Assembly: GCA_039715185.1 (NCBI GenBank)
Contig: JBDLIA010000029.1
Span: forward strand, 1 to 35,142
Length of the DNA stretch: 35,142 nucleotides
Origin: Gemmatimonadota bacterium
GTDB lineage: Bacteria; Gemmatimonadota; Gemmatimonadetes; Longimicrobiales; RSA9
Direction of reading: 5' to 3'
In this document: piece after piece, positions 1-7,760 of the stretch
How the letters are laid out: every line of letters starts with the position of its first letter
Numbering within the stretch: the first letter of the stretch is position 1
Notes under the pieces: model-generated
What the model was told of the DNA's origin: nothing
Database searches by the model: none
The model's input: only the letters and a program-made list of their open reading frames with translations
Position numbers and translations under genes: made by a program

Positions 1-125
1 CCGACGAGGCGCCGGTCGCGGAAGCCGAGAGCGCGGCGGAAACCGAGCCGGAGGCCGTCGCCGAAGAGAGCGAGCCCGCGGCTGAAGCGGTTGACGAGGC
101 GGCCGAGGAGAAGACCGATGGCTGA
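1..125 (+). CDS. rplD: 50S ribosomal protein L4, C-terminal tail only (partial)
   Basis: The window opens inside a reading frame (codons from base 3) that ends with TGA at 123-125. The visible 40 residues are almost only Ala, Glu, Pro, Val and Asp, ending in EEKTDG, so this is a low-complexity acidic tail with no recognisable domain. It is assigned to rplD only by position, because rplC-rplD-rplW-rplB is the standard S10 operon order and rplW follows with an 8-base overlap. L4 normally ends soon after its globular domain, so an acidic tail of at least 40 residues would be a lineage-specific extension. The body of the protein lies outside the window, so identity cannot be confirmed here. Confidence 0.6.
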   Translation, partial: DEAPVAEAESAAETEPEAVAEESEPAAEAVDEAAEEKTDG

Positions 126-432
126 GGCCCGAGACGTCATCATCCGGCCCGTCGTCACCGAGCAGACCATGCTCATGGGTGGCGGCCAGTTCGCCGGGGG
201 AGAGGACACCGCCAACGCGTACGTGTTCATCGTTCGGCGGGACGCGAACAAGATCGAGATCCGCAAGGCGGTGGAGAATCTCTTCGACGTGAAGGTCGAG
301 GCCGTGCGCACCATGAACTACCGCGGCAAGGTGCGTCGAGTGGGACGCATTGCGGGCAAGCGGGCCGCGTTCAAGAAGGCCGTGGTTCGGCTCGCCGCCG
401 GTGAGACGATCGACGTCTACGAGGGAGTCTGA
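118..432 (+). CDS. rplW: 50S ribosomal protein L23
   Basis: A 104-residue protein of the large subunit that binds 23S rRNA near the exit tunnel and docks trigger factor and SRP. The family signature is visible: [11 protein letters not shown] at the N terminus, a central [22 protein letters not shown] segment, then a basic loop ([11 protein letters not shown]) and a closing beta strand. A Gly-rich insertion ([13 protein letters not shown]) follows the first helix. The ATG at 118 is preferred over an in-frame TTG at 91 because it gives the normal L23 N terminus and has a GGAG-like site about 8 bases upstream, inside the end of rplD. The stop overlaps the rplB start by one base (TGATG), indicating translational coupling. 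Confidence 0.95.
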   Translation: MAEARDVIIRPVVTEQTMLMGGGQFAGGEDTANAYVFIVRRDANKIEIRKAVENLFDVKVEAVRTMNYRGKVRRVGRIAGKRAAFKKAVVRLAAGETIDVYEGV

Positions 433-1271
433 TGCCGCTCAAGAAATTCAAGCCGGTGACGCCGGGCCAGCGGTTCAGGTCCGTGGGGGCGAGCGACGTC
501 ATCACGCGCCACGAGCCGGAGAAGTCGCTGACCGAGCCGATTCGCAGGTCGGGTGGGCGCAACCACCACGGACGCATCACGACGCGCCGTCGGGGCGGCG
601 GTGCCAAGAGGCGCTATCGGAAGATCGACTTCAAGCGCGACAAGCACGGCGTGCCGGGTCGCGTGGCGGAGATCGAGTACGACCCGAATCGGTCGGCGAA
701 CATCGCCTTGATCCATTACGCGGACGGCGAGAAGCGCTACATCCTGCACCCGAAGGGCCTGACCCAGGGCGCGGAGATCATGGCCGGGCCGGGCGCCGAT
801 ATCCGCGTCGGCAACTCCATGCCTTTGAGGGAGGTCCCGCTGGGGACCGTCGTTCACTGCATCGAGCTGAAGCCGGCCAAGGGAGCTCAGGTGGTGCGCT
901 CGGCCGGAGCCGGGGCGCAGTTGGTGGCCAAGGAGGGCGATTTCGCCACGCTGCGGCTGCCCTCTACCGAGGTTCGCATGGTGCGGCTGGAGTGCGTCGC
1001 CACGATCGGGGAGATCGGCAACTCCGATCACAACCTGCAGGTGCTGGGCAAGGCGGGTGCGTCCCGCTGGCGGGGCCGGCGCCCCAAGGTGCGTGGGGTG
1101 GCAATGAATCCGGTCGACCACCCGCTCGGCGGTGGTGAGGGGAAGGCGTCCGGCGGACGCCCTCCGGTCACGCCGTGGGGGAAGCGGGAAGGCAAGAAGA
1201 CGCGCAAGAGGAACAAGGCGTCAAACCGCTACATCGTGCGCGGCCGCAAGCGCGGCAAGGCCACGAGGTAG
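432..1271 (+). CDS. rplB: 50S ribosomal protein L2
   Basis: A 279-residue primary 23S rRNA binding protein close to the peptidyl transferase centre and needed for subunit association. Visible hallmarks are the N-terminal [22 protein letters not shown] stretch, the middle OB/SH3-like region ([26 protein letters not shown]) and the C-terminal [14 protein letters not shown] motif followed by a highly basic tail. In many bacteria this motif reads DHPHGG; here the second His is Leu, while the first is kept. Length is normal (about 275). It overlaps rplW by one base and is 12 bases from rpsS. Confidence 0.97.
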   Translation: MPLKKFKPVTPGQRFRSVGASDVITRHEPEKSLTEPIRRSGGRNHHGRITTRRRGGGAKRRYRKIDFKRDKHGVPGRVAEIEYDPNRSANIALIHYADGEKRYILHPKGLTQGAEIMAGPGADIRVGNSMPLREVPLGTVVHCIELKPAKGAQVVRSAGAGAQLVAKEGDFATLRLPSTEVRMVRLECVATIGEIGNSDHNLQVLGKAGASRWRGRRPKVRGVAMNPVDHPLGGGEGKASGGRPPVTPWGKREGKKTRKRNKASNRYIVRGRKRGKATR

Positions 1272-1283
1272 GGCAAAGGAATA

Positions 1284-1571
1284 ATGTCGCGATCCGTCAA
1301 GAAGGGACCGTACATCGACGAAAAGCTCCTGCGCAGGGTGGAGCAGATGAACGCGCGCAACGACAGGAGGGTCGTCAAGACCTGGTCGCGCGCCTCCACC
1401 ATTTCGCCGGAATTCGTCGGCCACACGATCGCGGTGCACAACGGCAACAAGCACGTGCCCGTGTACGTGACCGAAAACATGGTGGGTCACAAGCTCGGCG
1501 AGTTCGCGCCGACCCGGCTGTTTCGCGGGCATGGCGGCAAGCTGGCCGACAAGCGTTCGAGGGTGAAGTAA
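1284..1571 (+). CDS. rpsS: 30S ribosomal protein S19
   Basis: A 95-residue protein of the small-subunit head that contacts S13 and the A-site tRNA region. It begins with the near-invariant [10 protein letters not shown](I/V)D, and continues through [30 protein letters not shown] and [13 protein letters not shown], which are family signatures; the tail [14 protein letters not shown] is basic. Length is typical (about 92). The ATG at 1284 follows an AAAGGA ribosome binding site. Only one base separates it from rplV. Confidence 0.97.
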   Translation: MSRSVKKGPYIDEKLLRRVEQMNARNDRRVVKTWSRASTISPEFVGHTIAVHNGNKHVPVYVTENMVGHKLGEFAPTRLFRGHGGKLADKRSRVK

Positions 1572-1572
1572 G

Positions 1573-1923
1573 ATGGAAGCGCGCGCCACAGCTCGGTACG
1601 TGCGGCAGAGCCCGCGCAAGATGCGTCTCGTCGTGGATCTGATCCGGGGCAAGAGCGTCGGTGAGGCCTACGCGATTCTTCAGCATTCGAAGAAGCGCGC
1701 CGCCCGCATGATCGACAAGACGCTGCGTTCAGCCGTCGCCAATGCGGTCGATCGGGCTTCCAGCGACGGCGTGTCGCTGGATGTCGACGACCTGACGGTG
1801 TCGGAAGCGTACGTGAACGAGGGTCCGCGGCTGCGTCGTTGGCGAGCCGCGGCGATGGGACGTGCCGCGCCCAGGCGCAGGCCGCTCGCCCACGTGACCG
1901 TCATCGTCGACGCGCCGGAGTAG
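1573..1923 (+). CDS. rplV: 50S ribosomal protein L22
   Basis: A 116-residue tunnel protein of the large subunit. The sequence shows the L22 fold: ARYVRQSPRKMRLVVDLIRGKSVGEAYAIL near the N terminus, the AVANAVDRASSD helix, and the C-terminal beta hairpin around GPRLRRWRAAAMGRAAPRRRPLAHVTVIV, which forms the extension lining the exit tunnel where macrolides act. The start is the ATG one base after the rpsS stop. A 39-base gap precedes rpsC. Confidence 0.96.
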   Translation: MEARATARYVRQSPRKMRLVVDLIRGKSVGEAYAILQHSKKRAARMIDKTLRSAVANAVDRASSDGVSLDVDDLTVSEAYVNEGPRLRRWRAAAMGRAAPRRRPLAHVTVIVDAPE

Positions 1924-1962
1924 AGCCGTGCGAGTCATCCCAATCGTTGTGAGGCCGTAGGT

Positions 1963-2625
1963 ATGGGACAGAAAGTCCACCCCAGGGGTTTCCGCCTCGG
2001 GATCGTGAAGCCGTGGAAGTCGCGCTGGTTCACGTCCGGCAGCTTCGCTGATCTGCTGACCGAGGACGAGACGATCCGGCGCTACCTGCACCGCCGCATG
2101 GCGCACGCGGCGATCGCGGAGGTCTCGATCGAGCGTAAGCCGCAGAAGATCGTCGTGACGATCCACACCGGCCGGCCCGGCGTCGTGATCGGCAAGCGGG
2201 GGGCGGAGGTGGACAAGCTCCGCGACGAACTCGCGCACCTCACGAGCAGCGAGGTGTCGATCAACGTGGAGGAGATCAAGCGGCCGGAGATCGAGGCCCA
2301 GTTGGTGGCCGACAATGTCGCCCACCAGTTGATCCAGAGGATCTCCTTCCGGCGGGCGATGAAGCGCGCGGTGCAGGCGGCCATGCGTTCGGGCGCCGAG
2401 GGCATCAAGATCCAGTGCGGCGGCAGGCTGCAGGGGGCCGAGATCGCGCGCACCGAAGGGTACAAGGAGGGTCGCGTGCCGCTGCACACGCTGCGCGCCG
2501 ATATCGACTACGCGACTTCCACCGCGAAGACGACCTACGGCACCATTGGAGTCAAGGTCTGGATCTTCAAGGGCGAGGTGGTGGAAGAACGTCGGGGCAG
2601 GACGTACTCCAGCGATCGGGCCTGA
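1963..2625 (+). CDS. rpsC: 30S ribosomal protein S3
   Basis: A 220-residue protein at the mRNA entry of the small subunit. It begins [14 protein letters not shown], the standard S3 start, contains a type II KH domain with the GKRG loop at residues 77-80 ([17 protein letters not shown]), and the C-terminal S3 domain with [19 protein letters not shown] and [17 protein letters not shown]. The short tail ends soon after this, so there is no long C-terminal extension. It lies three bases before rplP, whose start follows a GAGGG site. Confidence 0.97.
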   Translation: MGQKVHPRGFRLGIVKPWKSRWFTSGSFADLLTEDETIRRYLHRRMAHAAIAEVSIERKPQKIVVTIHTGRPGVVIGKRGAEVDKLRDELAHLTSSEVSINVEEIKRPEIEAQLVADNVAHQLIQRISFRRAMKRAVQAAMRSGAEGIKIQCGGRLQGAEIARTEGYKEGRVPLHTLRADIDYATSTAKTTYGTIGVKVWIFKGEVVEERRGRTYSSDRA

Positions 2626-2628
2626 GGG

Positions 2629-3051
2629 ATGCTTGCTCCGAAGCGGGTAAAATATCGGAAGCAGTTCAAGGGCCGCATGCGGGGACTGGCCCGGCGCGGC
2701 AACTACGTCGCGTTCGGCGAGTGGGGCTTGCAGACCACCGAGCCCGGTTGGATCACCAACCGGCAGATCGAGGCCGCCCGTGTCGCCATGACGAGACACA
2801 TCAAGCGCGGCGGGAAGGTCTGGATCCGCATCTTTCCGGACAAGCCGGTGACCAAGAAGCCGGCGGAGACGCGCATGGGCAAGGGGAAGGGCAACCCCGA
2901 GCTGTGGGTCGCGGTGGTCAAGCCCGGCAGGGTCATGTTCGAGCTCGAGGGCGTGTCGGAGACGGTGGCGCGCCGCGCGCTCCTTTTGGCCTCGGCCAAG
3001 CTGCCGGTCAAGTGCAAGATCCTGTCGCGTTCGGACGGAGGTGAGGGATGA
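2629..3051 (+). CDS. rplP: 50S ribosomal protein L16
   Basis: A 140-residue large-subunit protein near the A site and the central protuberance. It begins [19 protein letters not shown], the family N terminus, and keeps [68 protein letters not shown], which is diagnostic. Length is normal (136-140). The stop overlaps the rpmC start by four bases (ATGA), a classic translational coupling arrangement. Confidence 0.97.
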   Translation: MLAPKRVKYRKQFKGRMRGLARRGNYVAFGEWGLQTTEPGWITNRQIEAARVAMTRHIKRGGKVWIRIFPDKPVTKKPAETRMGKGKGNPELWVAVVKPGRVMFELEGVSETVARRALLLASAKLPVKCKILSRSDGGEG

Positions 3052-3245
3052 ACGCCGCCGAGGTCCGGGAATTGACCGACGAGGAAATCGTCGGGCGGAT
3101 CGAGGAGCTGCGTGAGGAACTGTTCCGGCTGCGCTTTCGCTCCGCATCGCAGGAAATAGAGAACCCGGCGCAGTTCCGGGCCTTGCGACGCGACGTGTCC
3201 CGTCTGAAGACCATCCTGCGCGAGCGAGAGCTCGCCAATGGCTGA
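3048..3245 (+). CDS. rpmC: 50S ribosomal protein L29
   Basis: A 65-residue two-helix protein at the tunnel exit, next to L23. It has the expected [24 protein letters not shown] first helix and the [15 protein letters not shown] second helix. It begins inside the rplP stop (ATGA) and ends 8 bases inside rpsQ, so it is coupled on both sides. Its place between rplP and rpsQ is the canonical one. Confidence 0.95.
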   Translation: MNAAEVRELTDEEIVGRIEELREELFRLRFRSASQEIENPAQFRALRRDVSRLKTILRERELANG

Positions 3246-3516
3246 GGAAGCAATGGAGTCGACCGAACGCGGCCGGCGCAAGGTGCGTCAGGGCACCGTG
3301 GTGAGCGACCGGATGGACAAGACGGTCATCGTCGCGGTGGAGAGGCGCACGGCGCACCCGCTTTATGGCAAGATGATCACGCGAACCAAGAAGTACCACG
3401 CGCACGATGAGGCCAACGACGTGCGCGCGGGCGATGTGGTGCGGATCGAAGAAACCCGCCCGCTTTCGCGCACCAAGCGCTGGCGGGTCGTCGAAGTGAT
3501 CGAGCGCGCGAGATAG
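3238..3516 (+). CDS. rpsQ: 30S ribosomal protein S17
   Basis: A 92-residue OB-fold protein that binds 16S rRNA in the body of the small subunit. The S17 core is evident: [45 protein letters not shown] and [24 protein letters not shown]. The chosen ATG at 3238 overlaps rpmC by 8 bases; an alternative ATG at 3253 would remove five residues and cannot be excluded. The short acidic N-terminal lead ([10 protein letters not shown]) is not part of the conserved fold. Confidence 0.95.
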   Translation: MAEEAMESTERGRRKVRQGTVVSDRMDKTVIVAVERRTAHPLYGKMITRTKKYHAHDEANDVRAGDVVRIEETRPLSRTKRWRVVEVIERAR

Positions 3517-3529
3517 GCGAGGTCGAGCG

Positions 3530-3898
3530 ATGATTCAGCAGGAGTCGATGCTCCGCATCGCGGACAACTCGGGCGCCAAGAAGGCGAAGTGCATTCGCGT
3601 TCTGGGCGGCTCGAAGCGGCGCTACGCGCGCGTGGGCGACATCATCGTCGTCGCCGTCAAGGACGCGCTCCCGAACGGTACCGTGAAAAAGGGCGAGGTC
3701 GCTCGCGCGGTGGTGGTGCGAACGTCCAAGGAGACGCGGCGTCGTGATGGCAGCTACATCCGCTTCGACGACAACGCCGCCGTGATCATCAACGACGCGG
3801 GCGAGCCCCGCGCGACGCGGATCTTCGGCCCGGTGGGCCGCGAGCTGCGTGAGCGGCGCTTCATGAAGATCGTTTCGCTCGCGCCCGAAGTGATCTGA
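3530..3898 (+). CDS. rplN: 50S ribosomal protein L14
   Basis: A 122-residue protein of the subunit interface that pairs with L19. It starts [27 protein letters not shown] and retains [51 protein letters not shown] and [16 protein letters not shown], the complete family signature at the exact usual length. Twelve bases or fewer separate it from neighbouring genes, consistent with one transcript. Confidence 0.97.
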   Translation: MIQQESMLRIADNSGAKKAKCIRVLGGSKRRYARVGDIIVVAVKDALPNGTVKKGEVARAVVVRTSKETRRRDGSYIRFDDNAAVIINDAGEPRATRIFGPVGRELRERRFMKIVSLAPEVI

Positions 3899-3908
3899 GG
3901 ATGAGACG

Positions 3909-4286
3909 ATGCCAGGCTTGAGGACGCGCCGCGCCACGCGCGGCAAGAAGACCGGTGGCCGCCAGAAGGTGCACGTGCGGCGCGGTGATCGCGTACGCGT
4001 GATACGGGGCAACTTCCGTGGCCTCGAGGGCACGATCCTGCGGGTGCTCCCCAAGGAGAATCGCGTAGTGGTAGAGGGCGTGAATCAGAGGGTGCGGCAC
4101 CAGCGGCCGTCGCCGTCGAACGAGGAGGGCGGACGGATCACCTTCGAGGCGCCCATTCACGCCTCCAACGTGATGCTGATCGACCCGTCCACGAACGAAC
4201 CCACCCGCGTCCGCAAGAGCGGTGCGGGGAAGGAAAAAGAGCGAATCTCGGTTCGCAGCGGCAACCCGATTCCGAAGCCGAGCTAG
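3909..4286 (+). CDS. rplX: 50S ribosomal protein L24
   Basis: A 125-residue assembly initiator of the large subunit, with a KOW motif: [39 protein letters not shown] at about residues 20-60. The remainder ([32 protein letters not shown]) matches the L24 C-terminal domain. It is longer than the usual ~105 residues because of a basic N-terminal lead ([19 protein letters not shown]) and a tail ([17 protein letters not shown]). It sits five bases before rplE. Confidence 0.95.
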   Translation: MPGLRTRRATRGKKTGGRQKVHVRRGDRVRVIRGNFRGLEGTILRVLPKENRVVVEGVNQRVRHQRPSPSNEEGGRITFEAPIHASNVMLIDPSTNEPTRVRKSGAGKEKERISVRSGNPIPKPS

Positions 4287-4291
4287 TAGCG

Positions 4292-4885
4292 ATGAAGCCC
4301 AGACTGAAGCAGCACTACGAAAACAGGGTCCGTCAGCGACTGACGGAGCAGTTCGGCTTTGCGAACCAGCTGCAGATACCGGCTGTCGAGAAGATCGTTC
4401 TGAACGTCGGCCTGGGAGAGGCGCCCAAGAACCCGAAGCTGCTGGACAGCGTGGTCGATGAGATGCAGACCATTACCGGCCAGCGTCCGGTGATCACGCG
4501 CGCCCGCAAGTCGATTTCAAACTTCGGATTGCGCGAAGGGATGCCCGTCGGCGTAAAGGTGACGCTGCGCCGGGAACGGATGTACGAGTTCCTGGATCGC
4601 CTCATCAACGTCGTGATTCCGCGCGTGCGTGATTTCCGGGGACTGAACACCCGAGCCTTCGACGGGCGCGGCAACTACTCTGTCGGCGTTCGGGAGCAGA
4701 TGATCTTTCCCGAGATCGACTACGACGACGTGGTCGAAGTGCACGGCATGGACATCGTGATCGTGACGACCACCAACAAGGACGACGAGGCCCTGGCGCT
4801 GCTGCGCGAGATGGGCTTCCCGTTCCGGGGAGAGACGCCGGTGGTAGTGTCCGGCGAGGTCATCCCCGGCCCCACGGAGGACTAG
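4292..4885 (+). CDS. rplE: 50S ribosomal protein L5
   Basis: A 197-residue 5S rRNA-binding protein of the central protuberance. Family motifs seen: [73 protein letters not shown] and [19 protein letters not shown]. The usual length is about 180; here a slightly longer C terminus ([18 protein letters not shown]) accounts for the excess. Four bases separate its stop from rpsN. Confidence 0.97.
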   Translation: MKPRLKQHYENRVRQRLTEQFGFANQLQIPAVEKIVLNVGLGEAPKNPKLLDSVVDEMQTITGQRPVITRARKSISNFGLREGMPVGVKVTLRRERMYEFLDRLINVVIPRVRDFRGLNTRAFDGRGNYSVGVREQMIFPEIDYDDVVEVHGMDIVIVTTTNKDDEALALLREMGFPFRGETPVVVSGEVIPGPTED

Positions 4886-4889
4886 GCGT

Positions 4890-5075
4890 ATGGCACGGAA
4901 GGCCTTGGTGGAAAAGGCTCGGCGCAAGCCGAAGTACTCGGCGCGGGCCTACAATCGATGTAACAGGTGCGGACGACCGCGTGCGTTCCTGCGCAAGTTC
5001 GGCCTGTGCCGGATCTGCTTCCGCGAGCAGGCCCTGGCCGGGGAGATCCCCGGAGTCCGGAAGGCGAGTTGGTAG
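4890..5075 (+). CDS. rpsN: 30S ribosomal protein S14, zinc-binding short type
   Basis: A 61-residue S14 of the zinc (C+) type, in the small-subunit head. The zinc ribbon cysteines are C24, C27, C40 and C43 (CNRCG and CRICF), and the protein ends with the expected [11 protein letters not shown]. Its length is that of the short form (61) rather than the ~100-residue zinc-free form. It is followed by the only sizeable intergenic gap of this operon (128 bases), which carries stem-loops described separately. Confidence 0.97.
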   Translation: MARKALVEKARRKPKYSARAYNRCNRCGRPRAFLRKFGLCRICFREQALAGEIPGVRKASW

Positions 5076-5203
5076 CAGCCTCTCGCGCCCGTGAACCGAA
5101 ACGGGACGAGAGGGTAGCAGGACCGTTCACGGGGGCCGGAGCCTCCGTACCGTTTCCTACAAGTCCGGCGATCGGCCGGATACTATAGGAGCTGCAATCC
5201 GCC
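5076..5203 (+). promoter_or_regulatory. Structured intergenic region between rpsN and rpsH with three stem-loops
   Basis: Three predicted hairpins lie in 128 bases. Stem 1: CCTCTCG at 5079-5085 pairs with CGAGAGG at 5107-5113, and inside it CCCGT 5088-5092 pairs with ACGGG 5101-5105 around an 8-base loop. Stem 2: 5129-5135 pairs with 5142-5148 (seven pairs, one G-U) with a 6-base loop. Stem 3: TCCGGC 5164-5169 pairs with GCCGGA 5175-5180 with a 5-base loop. An 8-base direct repeat GGTAGCAG (5071-5078 and 5113-5120) flanks stem 1. None is followed by a T-run, so they do not look like terminators. A TAGGAG-type binding site precedes the rpsH ATG. A role as ribosomal protein leader or RNA-processing site is inference. 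Confidence 0.5.
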
Positions 5204-5596
5204 ATGATGACGGATCCCATCGCCGACATGCTCTCCCGGGTGCGCAACGCGTCTCGCGCGGGCCACAAGCGGGTGGACGTGCCGGTGTCCAAGGTGAAGA
5301 CGGAGATCGCTCGCATCCTGCGAGACAGCCACTTCATTCACGACTACAAAGTGCTGGACGACGGGCGACACGGAGTTCTTCGGCTGTACTTGAAGTATCA
5401 CGAAGATCGTCCGGTGATCCGCAACATCCAGCGCGTTTCGCGCCCCGGCCGCAGGCAATACGCGGCCGTGCGCGAGTTGAAGCCCGTCAGGGTCGGGATG
5501 GGCATCGCGATCGTGTCTACATCGCGCGGCGTGATGACCGACAAGCAGGCTCGCGCCGAGAACGTGGGCGGCGAAGTCATGGCGCTGGTCTGGTAG
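5204..5596 (+). CDS. rpsH: 30S ribosomal protein S8
   Basis: A 130-residue primary 16S rRNA binder of the platform; in E. coli it is the translational repressor of the spc operon. It begins MMTDPIADMLSRVRNASRAGHKRVDVPVSKVKTEIARIL and ends with IAIVSTSRGVMTDKQARAENVGGEVMALVW, the family signature. Length is standard. An alternative start at the second ATG (5207) gives nearly the same product. The unusual 128-base structured gap upstream makes this the likeliest regulated point in this part of the cluster. Confidence 0.97.
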   Translation: MMTDPIADMLSRVRNASRAGHKRVDVPVSKVKTEIARILRDSHFIHDYKVLDDGRHGVLRLYLKYHEDRPVIRNIQRVSRPGRRQYAAVRELKPVRVGMGIAIVSTSRGVMTDKQARAENVGGEVMALVW

Positions 5597-5607
5597 CGGA
5601 TAGAGCT

Positions 5608-6144
5608 ATGTCGCGAATCGGAAAGACGCCCGTGGTGATCCCCGGCGGGGTCACGGTGTCCGTAGAGGACGGCGTGGTCCGGGTCAAGGGCCCGAAGGGC
5701 GAGTTGTCCCAGAGCGTGCGTCCGGAAGTGCAGGTCGAGCTCGGCGATGGTCAGCTGACGCTGGCCAGGCAGTCGGATGCTCCCAGCCACCGGGCGTTCC
5801 ACGGCCTCATGCGGGCGCTGGTTGCCAACATGGTGCGCGGCGTGTCGGAGGGGTTCCAGAAGAGCCTGGAGTTGCAGGGCGTGGGATACCGGGCGGAGAA
5901 GAAGGGCAATACGCTCGTTCTCATCGTCGGGTACTCACACGCCGTGGAGTATCCGGAACCCGAGGGCGTGTCGATTTCCACCCCAACCCCCACGCAGATC
6001 GTGGTGGAGGGGGCGGACAAGCAGAGGGTGGGTCAGGCCGCCGCCGAGATCAGGTCGGTCCGGCCGCCGGAGCCTTACAAGGGCAAGGGCATCAGGTACC
6101 AGGGCGAACACGTCCGCCGTAAGGCGGGCAAGACCGGCGTCTGA
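5608..6144 (+). CDS. rplF: 50S ribosomal protein L6
   Basis: A 178-residue protein with two related domains, near the sarcin-ricin loop. The N terminus [34 protein letters not shown] and the C-terminal signature [29 protein letters not shown] are both diagnostic, with the connecting [36 protein letters not shown]. Length equals the usual 176-180. It lies 11 bases after rpsH and 14 bases before rplR. Confidence 0.97.
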   Translation: MSRIGKTPVVIPGGVTVSVEDGVVRVKGPKGELSQSVRPEVQVELGDGQLTLARQSDAPSHRAFHGLMRALVANMVRGVSEGFQKSLELQGVGYRAEKKGNTLVLIVGYSHAVEYPEPEGVSISTPTPTQIVVEGADKQRVGQAAAEIRSVRPPEPYKGKGIRYQGEHVRRKAGKTGV

Positions 6145-6158
6145 TCGGGGAAACGACC

Positions 6159-6545
6159 ATGGCCAGCAATCGCAAGAACATCATGGATCGCGCCCGCCGG
6201 TTGGCGAGGCGCCATCGCCGGGTACGGCAGCGGGTGATCGGCACGGCCGAGCGGCCGCGCCTGGTCGTACACCGGTCCCACAAGAACATCCAGGGGCACC
6301 TCGTGGACGACATAGCCGGACGGGTTCTCGTCGGCGTGTCCACGCTGGCCCCCGAGCTGAGAGACAAGCGCGGCGACGCCGAGATGAACAAGTCGGGGCT
6401 GGGGCGCGAGGCGGGCAAGCTGCTCGCCGCCAGGGCCAAGGACTCGGGCATCGAGAGCGTGGTATTCGACCGCGGAGGCTACCTCTATCACGGCCGGGTC
6501 GCCGCGTTCGCCGAGGGCGCACGCGAGGGCGGCCTGAAGTTCTGA
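6159..6545 (+). CDS. rplR: 50S ribosomal protein L18
   Basis: A 128-residue 5S rRNA-binding protein. The sequence runs [41 protein letters not shown] and then [47 protein letters not shown], which is the family signature including [12 protein letters not shown]. The basic N-terminal arm is normal. It is ten bases from rpsE. Confidence 0.96.
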   Translation: MASNRKNIMDRARRLARRHRRVRQRVIGTAERPRLVVHRSHKNIQGHLVDDIAGRVLVGVSTLAPELRDKRGDAEMNKSGLGREAGKLLAARAKDSGIESVVFDRGGYLYHGRVAAFAEGAREGGLKF

Positions 6546-6555
6546 GGCTCGATTC

Positions 6556-7083
6556 ATGGCGAGAGATCACAGGAAGGGTAGAAGGGGCCGCGAGTCGGAC
6601 CTCGTCGAAAGCGTCATCCACGTGAACCGCGTCGCGAAGGTCGTCAAGGGCGGACGCCGGTTCTCGTTCACCGCGCTCGTCGCCGTCGGCGACAAGAAGG
6701 GCAAGGTGGGAGTGGCGCTCGGCAAGGCCAACGAGGTCGCTGAGGCGATCCGTAAGGGCTTCGAGAAGGCGCGCGTGAACATGCAGACGGTGCCCATCGT
6801 CGCGGGCACCCTGCCCCACGAGATCGTGGGCCGTCACGGCGCGGGTCGCGTCCTGCTCAAGCCGGCCGGTCCGGGTACGGGCGTGATCGCCGGTGGGCCG
6901 GTGCGCGCGGTGCTCGAAGCGGCAGGCGTGTCGGACGTGCTCACCAAGAGCCTGGGCTCCAACAACCCGATCAACATGGTGCGCGCTACGCTGGCGGGCC
7001 TGGGCGAGCTCGTTACGCCCGAGCAGGTCGCGCGCGAGCGCGGCATCAGCGTAGAGGAGCTGGGGGTGGTGCGTCGTGGCTAG
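6556..7083 (+). CDS. rpsE: 30S ribosomal protein S5
   Basis: A 175-residue protein of the small subunit that contributes to translational accuracy and mRNA unwinding. It shows the double-stranded-RNA-binding-like N-terminal domain ([42 protein letters not shown]) and the C-terminal domain with APS-like [45 protein letters not shown]. Length is typical. Its stop lies inside rpmD, an 8-base overlap. Confidence 0.97.
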   Translation: MARDHRKGRRGRESDLVESVIHVNRVAKVVKGGRRFSFTALVAVGDKKGKVGVALGKANEVAEAIRKGFEKARVNMQTVPIVAGTLPHEIVGRHGAGRVLLKPAGPGTGVIAGGPVRAVLEAAGVSDVLTKSLGSNNPINMVRATLAGLGELVTPEQVARERGISVEELGVVRRG

Positions 7084-7285
7084 GAAAAAGAAGGCGACGA
7101 GACTGCGGGTCACGCAGGTTCGGAGCGGGAACGGTCGCCTGTTGAAGCACCGGGCGACGCTCCGCGCGCTCGGCCTGCGACGTCATCAGCAGAGCGTGGT
7201 CAAGGAAGACAACCCGGCGATCCGGGGCATGATCTTCCAGGTCCGCCACCTCGTCCAGGTGGAAGAGATCGAGGGGGAGGCCTAG
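7076..7285 (+). CDS. rpmD: 50S ribosomal protein L30
   Basis: A 69-residue protein; L30 is usually ~60. The core [56 protein letters not shown] matches the family (the x-GLRR-x7-V-x-D-x3-IRGMI pattern). The GTG at 7076, overlapping the rpsE stop by 8 bases, gives the only start that keeps the basic lead MARKKKATR. Position between rpsE and rplO is canonical. Confidence 0.94.
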   Translation: MARKKKATRLRVTQVRSGNGRLLKHRATLRALGLRRHQQSVVKEDNPAIRGMIFQVRHLVQVEEIEGEA

Positions 7286-7290
7286 TCGGC

Positions 7291-7740
7291 ATGTCGAACT
7301 TGAACGACCTGCGTCCACCCGAGGGCGCAACCCATTCCCGCAAGCGCCTCGGCCGAGGTCCGGGATCCGGCAGCGGAAAGACCTCCGGCAAGGGACACAA
7401 GGGGCAGAAGTCCCGCTCGGGCTTCAAGCGCCGGGCGTGGTTCGAGGGCGGCCAGATGCCGCTCCAGCGGAGAGTGCCCAAGCGCGGATTTACGAGCCGA
7501 AACCGCGTGGAGTGTGAGATCGTCAACGTGGGCGACCTCGGCCGCATGGAAGACGACGTGGTGACCCCCCAGAGCTTGCACTCGGCGGGGCTGGTCGACC
7601 TGGGCCGCTCCGTTCCCGTGAAGCTTCTCGGCAGGGGTGAAGTCGAGCGGGCCTTTACGGTGCAGGTGCACAGGGTGAGCGACGGCGCGCGCGCCAAGAT
7701 CGAAGCCGCGGGCGGCACCGTGGACATCCTGGACTCCTAG
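7291..7740 (+). CDS. rplO: 50S ribosomal protein L15
   Basis: A 149-residue late-assembly protein of the large subunit. It starts MSNLNDLRPPEGATHSRKRLGRGPGSGSGKTSGKGHKGQKSRSG, the Gly/Lys-rich L15 N-terminal extension, then has FEGGQMPLQRRVPKRGF and ends in the nucleotide-fold-like ARAKIEAAGGTVDIL. Length is the usual 144-150. Its stop is directly followed by a heptad repeat that leads into secY. Confidence 0.97.
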   Translation: MSNLNDLRPPEGATHSRKRLGRGPGSGSGKTSGKGHKGQKSRSGFKRRAWFEGGQMPLQRRVPKRGFTSRNRVECEIVNVGDLGRMEDDVVTPQSLHSAGLVDLGRSVPVKLLGRGEVERAFTVQVHRVSDGARAKIEAAGGTVDILDS

Positions 7741-7760
7741 CAGATAGCAGATCGCAGATA
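7740..7760 (+). repeat. Three tandem 7-bp repeats filling the rplO-secY junction
   Basis: The last base of the rplO stop and the 20 bases up to the secY ATG form GCAGATA, GCAGATC, GCAGATA in tandem (7740-7746, 7747-7753, 7754-7760), differing by one base in the middle copy. No purine-rich Shine-Dalgarno sequence is present in this space. The start of secY is nevertheless well fixed by homology of its N terminus, so the repeat occupies the ribosome-binding position. Confidence 0.85.

Noticed and set aside
1729-3405. Antisense open frame of 558 codons across rplV-rpsQ
   Set aside because: It is a shadow of GC-rich codon use on the other strand; it runs through several certain ribosomal genes and its translation (Arg/His/Leu-rich) resembles no family.
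5153-5186. Possible promoter with TACTAT ahead of rpsH
   Set aside because: The -10-like box exists at 5181-5186, but no -35 box stands at a suitable distance and the area is better explained by the stem-loops and the ribosome-binding site.
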